Origin: Akkermansia muciniphila
Lineage (GTDB): Bacteria; Verrucomicrobiota; Verrucomicrobiia; Verrucomicrobiales; V1-33
NCBI GenBank assembly: GCA_945900785.1
Contig: CAMDJM010000005.1
Location: 31,866 to 95,865 of the forward strand
Direction of reading: 5' to 3'
DNA length: 64,000 nucleotides
This document shows positions 61,156 through 64,000 of this stretch, piece after piece. The notes under the pieces were generated by a model that saw only the letters and a list, made by a program, of their open reading frames with translations, was not told where the DNA came from and did no database searches. Numbering within the stretch: the stretch's first letter is position 1; each line of letters begins with the position of its first letter. The translations under genes were made by a program, and so were the position numbers.

Positions 61156-61571
61156 TCTTTTATCCAATGTCATTAATTTCCACTGCACCTTCCGCTCCAC
61201 TAGCCTGACACTCTGCCTCCTCCCTGTGGCTCTTTCTGCGGCTACCCTGGAAAAGAGCGTGCAATCCGATTTCTGCCGGGAGATCGAAGGATTCCCCAGC
61301 CGGCTTGAAGATCAGAGGTCCCACCTGTTTGGGACACGGAATCCAGGAGTCGCTGGCGGGTTCTGCGGGCTTCGTTTCCCCGCGTCCGGACGTGGGGGTT
61401 TCCATCATCCGGGGACAAACGGGGCCAGACACCGAAACAGGCAGGTCCGCGGGAAAAGCCAATCCCTTTTCGTTGGCAAGGTGGGAGGGAATAGTATTTC
61501 CTTCCTCGAAATTCACCGCTTCCCCCACGCCGCCTTCCCCGGCCCGCTTTACCCCGGGCCAATCCCGCCCC
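61156..61571. other. Spacer upstream of galK
   Basis: No gene, repeat or convincing promoter recognised. Reading frames open in several phases but give no protein-like sequence; the track ORFs here are galK read-through and its shadows. Confidence 0.5.
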
Positions 61572-62819
61572 ATGACGCCACCGTCGATCCGTAAACCCGT
61601 CCCGGGTGCTCCCCCCTATCTGTCAGGGCCATACCTCCCCCCGGGGGAACCTGCGGCCGCCGCCTCCCGGCTACTGTCCCTAACCGGGGAGCCGGCCACC
61701 CACCTCGTCTACGCCCCGGGGCGGGTGAACCTGATCGGCGAGCACACCGATTACAATGGTGGCTATGTCCTGCCGATGGCGATCGACCGGGGAATTTACA
61801 TCGCCGCGCGGCCAGTGGCGGGGCAGCGGGTCCGGTTGTGGAGCACCGACGCCGGGGGCGGGGCCGCTGAATTTGCGGTAGGCGGGCCCATGGCACCGGG
61901 AGAACCGCGGTGGAGCAATTATGTGCGCGGCGTGATCGCTGGCCTACAGCGGGCCGGTGCCCGGGTGCCCGGATTTGACGCCGTGATTCATGCGTCGCTC
62001 CCGGTCGGCGGCGGTCTCAGCAGCAGTGCGGCCCTTGAGGTGGCGGCGGCACTCCTCGGCGGGATTCTGAGCGGCACGGCCCTTGAACCGGTGGCCCTGG
62101 CCCTGCTCTGCCAACAGGCGGAGCACGAATTTGCCGGGGTCCCCTGTGGGATCATGGATCAGTTTGCTGTCGTCATGGGGCAAGCCGGGCACCTGTTGCT
62201 GATCGACTGCCTGAACCAGGAAACGCGTCAGGTTCCCATGCCGGGCGGCGGGGTGTCGGTGCTGGTGATCAACACCATGGTAAAACACGCGCTGACCGAC
62301 GGAGGCTACCGGGCCCGCCGCAACGACTGCCATGAGGCGGCGCGGCTCATGGGGGTTCCCGACCTGCGGCGGGCCACGCCGGAACTGCTCGAAAGCAGCC
62401 AAAGCCTGCTCCTGCCGCGGCTTTACCGGCGCGCCCGCCACGTCATCACAGAAGACCGCCGGACTCTGGCAGCGGTGGCGGCCCTGGAACGCGGCGCATG
62501 GGCCGAAGTGGGAGGCCTGATGAATGGAAGCCACGCCTCCCTGCGGGATGATTTTGAAGTGAGCTGTCCCGAACTGGACGCGGTCGTGGCGGCTGCGGGG
62601 GCGATCGGAACGGACGGTGGGATTTACGGCTGCCGCATGACGGTAGGAGGATTCGGGGGCTGTTGCGTGGCGCTGGTGGACACCGGGTGCGCCGCCGAAG
62701 CCGCCGGGCGCATCGCCGCCGCCTACCGGTCCGCGACCGGAATTGAGCCCGTCTGCTTTGTCACCCGCCCTTCAGACGGACCGTCCGTGCTCCTGCAACC
62801 TGGAATGCTGCCGTCATGA
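61572..62819 (+). CDS. galK: Galactokinase
   Basis: 415 residues from ATG 61572; the track start at 61305 is unsupported upstream read-through. GHMP-kinase features: APGRVNLIGEHTDYNGGYVL (galactokinase signature), the phosphate loop LPVGGGLSSSAALEVAAALL, PCGIMDQFAV with the catalytic Asp, and the C-terminal GCRMTVGGFGGCCVAL. Phosphorylates D-galactose to galactose-1-phosphate in the Leloir pathway. The stop overlaps the next ATG by 4 nt (ATGA), linking it to a sugar importer. Confidence 0.95.
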   Translation: MTPPSIRKPVPGAPPYLSGPYLPPGEPAAAASRLLSLTGEPATHLVYAPGRVNLIGEHTDYNGGYVLPMAIDRGIYIAARPVAGQRVRLWSTDAGGGAAEFAVGGPMAPGEPRWSNYVRGVIAGLQRAGARVPGFDAVIHASLPVGGGLSSSAALEVAAALLGGILSGTALEPVALALLCQQAEHEFAGVPCGIMDQFAVVMGQAGHLLLIDCLNQETRQVPMPGGGVSVLVINTMVKHALTDGGYRARRNDCHEAARLMGVPDLRRATPELLESSQSLLLPRLYRRARHVITEDRRTLAAVAALERGAWAEVGGLMNGSHASLRDDFEVSCPELDAVVAAAGAIGTDGGIYGCRMTVGGFGGCCVALVDTGCAAEAAGRIAAAYRSATGIEPVCFVTRPSDGPSVLLQPGMLPS

Positions 62820-64000
62820 CCGAGCTCCTCCAACTCGACGGCATTGTGAAATGCTTCGGTGCTTTCACCGCACTCAAGGGTGTGTCATTCCAGCTCCGCG
62901 CTGGCGAGATCCATGCGCTGATGGGCGAGAACGGGGCAGGCAAAAGCACTCTCATCAAAGTCCTGACGGGGGTGCATGAAGCGGATGGCGGCACTATGAC
63001 CGTCGCAGGACGCAGGATCCGTCCCGCCAACCCACGCGACGCTGAGTCGGCCGGAATCAGCACCGTTTATCAGGAAGTCAATCTGCTGCCCAACCTCAGC
63101 CTTGCGGAAAACATCCTGATGGGACGCCAGCCGATGCGCGGCCCGTTCATCCGGCACGCCGAAGGAAAGCGCCGCGCCCGGGCCGCGCTGGCGCGGCTGG
63201 GCCTTGCAGCGGACGTGACCGCTCCCCTGGGCTCGTTTCCGGTGGCAGTTCAGCAAATGACCGCCATTGCCCGGGCTCTCGACCAGCAGGCCCGCGTCCT
63301 GATTCTCGACGAGCCCACATCAAGCCTTGATGCAAAGGAGGTGGAAGAACTTTTTACCGTGATGCGGCGGCTCCGCAGCGAAGGCATGGGCATCGTTTTT
63401 ATTAGCCACTTCCTTGATCAGATTTACGCGGTGTCGGACCGCATCACGATCCTGCGCGACGGATCAGGGGTGGGCACCTGGGAAGCCGCCGCCCTGTCCC
63501 GCCTGGCCCTCGTCAGCCACATGATCGGCAAGGAAGCCCCGGGCCTGGCCGGACCAAGCGGCAGGGCGGAGGCCCATGGCACGGAGGCGATCCGGCTTGA
63601 ATCCCTCGCACGGCGCGGGACGGTCGGGCCCCTGTCGTTTTCTGTGATGGCGGGCGAAGCCACCGGACTGGCGGGCCTGCTGGGCAGCGGGCGGACCGAG
63701 ACCGCCAGGATGCTGTTTGGAATCGATCCCGCCACCAGCGGCGCCGTATCGGCGGGCGGCAAGGCCCTCGCCCTGCACTCTCCACGGGCGGCGATGGCGG
63801 CCGGTTTCGCCTTTTGCAGCGAAGACCGGAAGGCCGAAGGCATCCTTCCATCGCTGAGCGTGCGCGAGAACATTGTGCTGGCCCTGCAATCGTCGCGCGG
63901 GGCGCTGCGGCGGGTGCCGCGGGCCGAGCAGGACGCCCTCGCCGACCGCTTCATTAAAGCGCTCAACATCCGGACCCGTGGGCCGGATACTCCCATCGGA
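62816..64000 (+). CDS. Sugar ABC importer ATPase (MglA/RbsA-like), truncated by window end
   Basis: Missing from the ORF track because it has no stop inside the window; I translated 395 codons from ATG 62816. First ATP-binding domain: GENGAGKST Walker A near 40, STVYQEVNLLPNL, a degenerate signature VAVQQMTAIARAL, LILDEPTSSLD Walker B and ISHFLDQIY. A second, degenerate ATPase half begins near residue 260 (GLLGSGRTE, FCSEDRKAEGI), so this is the duplicated-domain type used for ribose, galactose or xylose uptake. Coupling to galK suggests galactose or a galactoside. Confidence 0.93.
   Translation, partial: MTELLQLDGIVKCFGAFTALKGVSFQLRAGEIHALMGENGAGKSTLIKVLTGVHEADGGTMTVAGRRIRPANPRDAESAGISTVYQEVNLLPNLSLAENILMGRQPMRGPFIRHAEGKRRARAALARLGLAADVTAPLGSFPVAVQQMTAIARALDQQARVLILDEPTSSLDAKEVEELFTVMRRLRSEGMGIVFISHFLDQIYAVSDRITILRDGSGVGTWEAAALSRLALVSHMIGKEAPGLAGPSGRAEAHGTEAIRLESLARRGTVGPLSFSVMAGEATGLAGLLGSGRTETARMLFGIDPATSGAVSAGGKALALHSPRAAMAAGFAFCSEDRKAEGILPSLSVRENIVLALQSSRGALRRVPRAEQDALADRFIKALNIRTRGPDTPIG

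Noticed and set aside
61305-61571. 89-residue N-terminal extension of galK in the ORF track
   Set aside because: No galactokinase has it, and the sequence is not protein-like; ATG 61572 fits the family.

Overview
The window is GC-rich bacterial chromosome that most resembles Verrucomicrobiota (Prosthecobacter/Verrucomicrobium-like). This is inferred from gene content, not from rRNA. The pointers are a DUF1592/DUF1552 pair, planctomycete-type CxxCH cytochrome proteins, a giant CotH-kinase/lamin-tail secreted protein, a ThuA protein, a DUF4159-MoxR-DUF58-BatA locus, a lipoprotein with a CGxPWxxCC motif, and many short palindromic intergenic repeats. No rRNA, tRNA, CRISPR array or prophage was seen.

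Layout. 1-5.2 kb: an ABCG-type ABC protein with an N-terminal TerB-like domain (frame open to the window edge), then SDR, TMEM14 and VOC genes. 5.3-7.3 kb: rpoA-rplQ as a stand-alone pair with a leader hairpin and a strong terminator. 7.3-9.7 kb: a secreted barrel-like protein and a fused RsmA (16S rRNA dimethyltransferase)-Nudix protein. 9.7-11.6 kb: gene-poor and repeat-laden, with one AT-richer orphan gene. 11.6-22.6 kb: FmdB-like zinc ribbon, peroxiredoxin, cell-wall amidase, cytochrome/LRR membrane protein, SanA/YdcF, MsbA-like exporter, HerA-like ATPase, YedK/SRAP and two overlapping unknown genes. 22.8-31.6 kb: ThuA, OpgG, a GT4 glycosyltransferase, a zinc ribbon, DUF3592, DUF1592 and DUF1552. 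31.7-36.9 kb: the 1722-residue CotH protein. 36.9-37.85 kb: gene debris with an RHS-repeat remnant, a MITE-like inverted repeat and a dispersed repeat shared with the 11-kb region.

37.85-50.0 kb (minus strand): a tightly packed seven-gene operon, DUF4159, MoxR AAA ATPase, DUF58, BatA/vWA, a giant coiled-coil membrane protein, a vWA/amidotransferase-like membrane protein and a caspase-like protein lacking the expected Cys. Most junctions overlap by 4 nt or abut. 50.0-51.2 kb: a pseudogene broken by an in-frame stop, two-hairpin palindromic repeats and a heptamer tandem repeat. 51.2-53.8 kb: a TPR/HExxH secreted metallopeptidase. 54.0-59.6 kb (minus strand): an efflux operon with a Cys-rich secreted protein, HlyD-type adaptor, LolD/MacB-type ATPase, two FtsX permeases and a Cys-motif lipoprotein. 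59.7-61.2 kb: a transposase remnant and an IS256-family element whose transposase has lost an internal block. 61.6-64.0 kb: galK overlapping a sugar ABC ATPase that runs off the window and is absent from the ORF track.

Best candidates for something under-described are the RsmA-Nudix fusion, the Bat-type operon with its Cys-less caspase-like member, and the ABC exporter flanked by two Cys-rich exported proteins.
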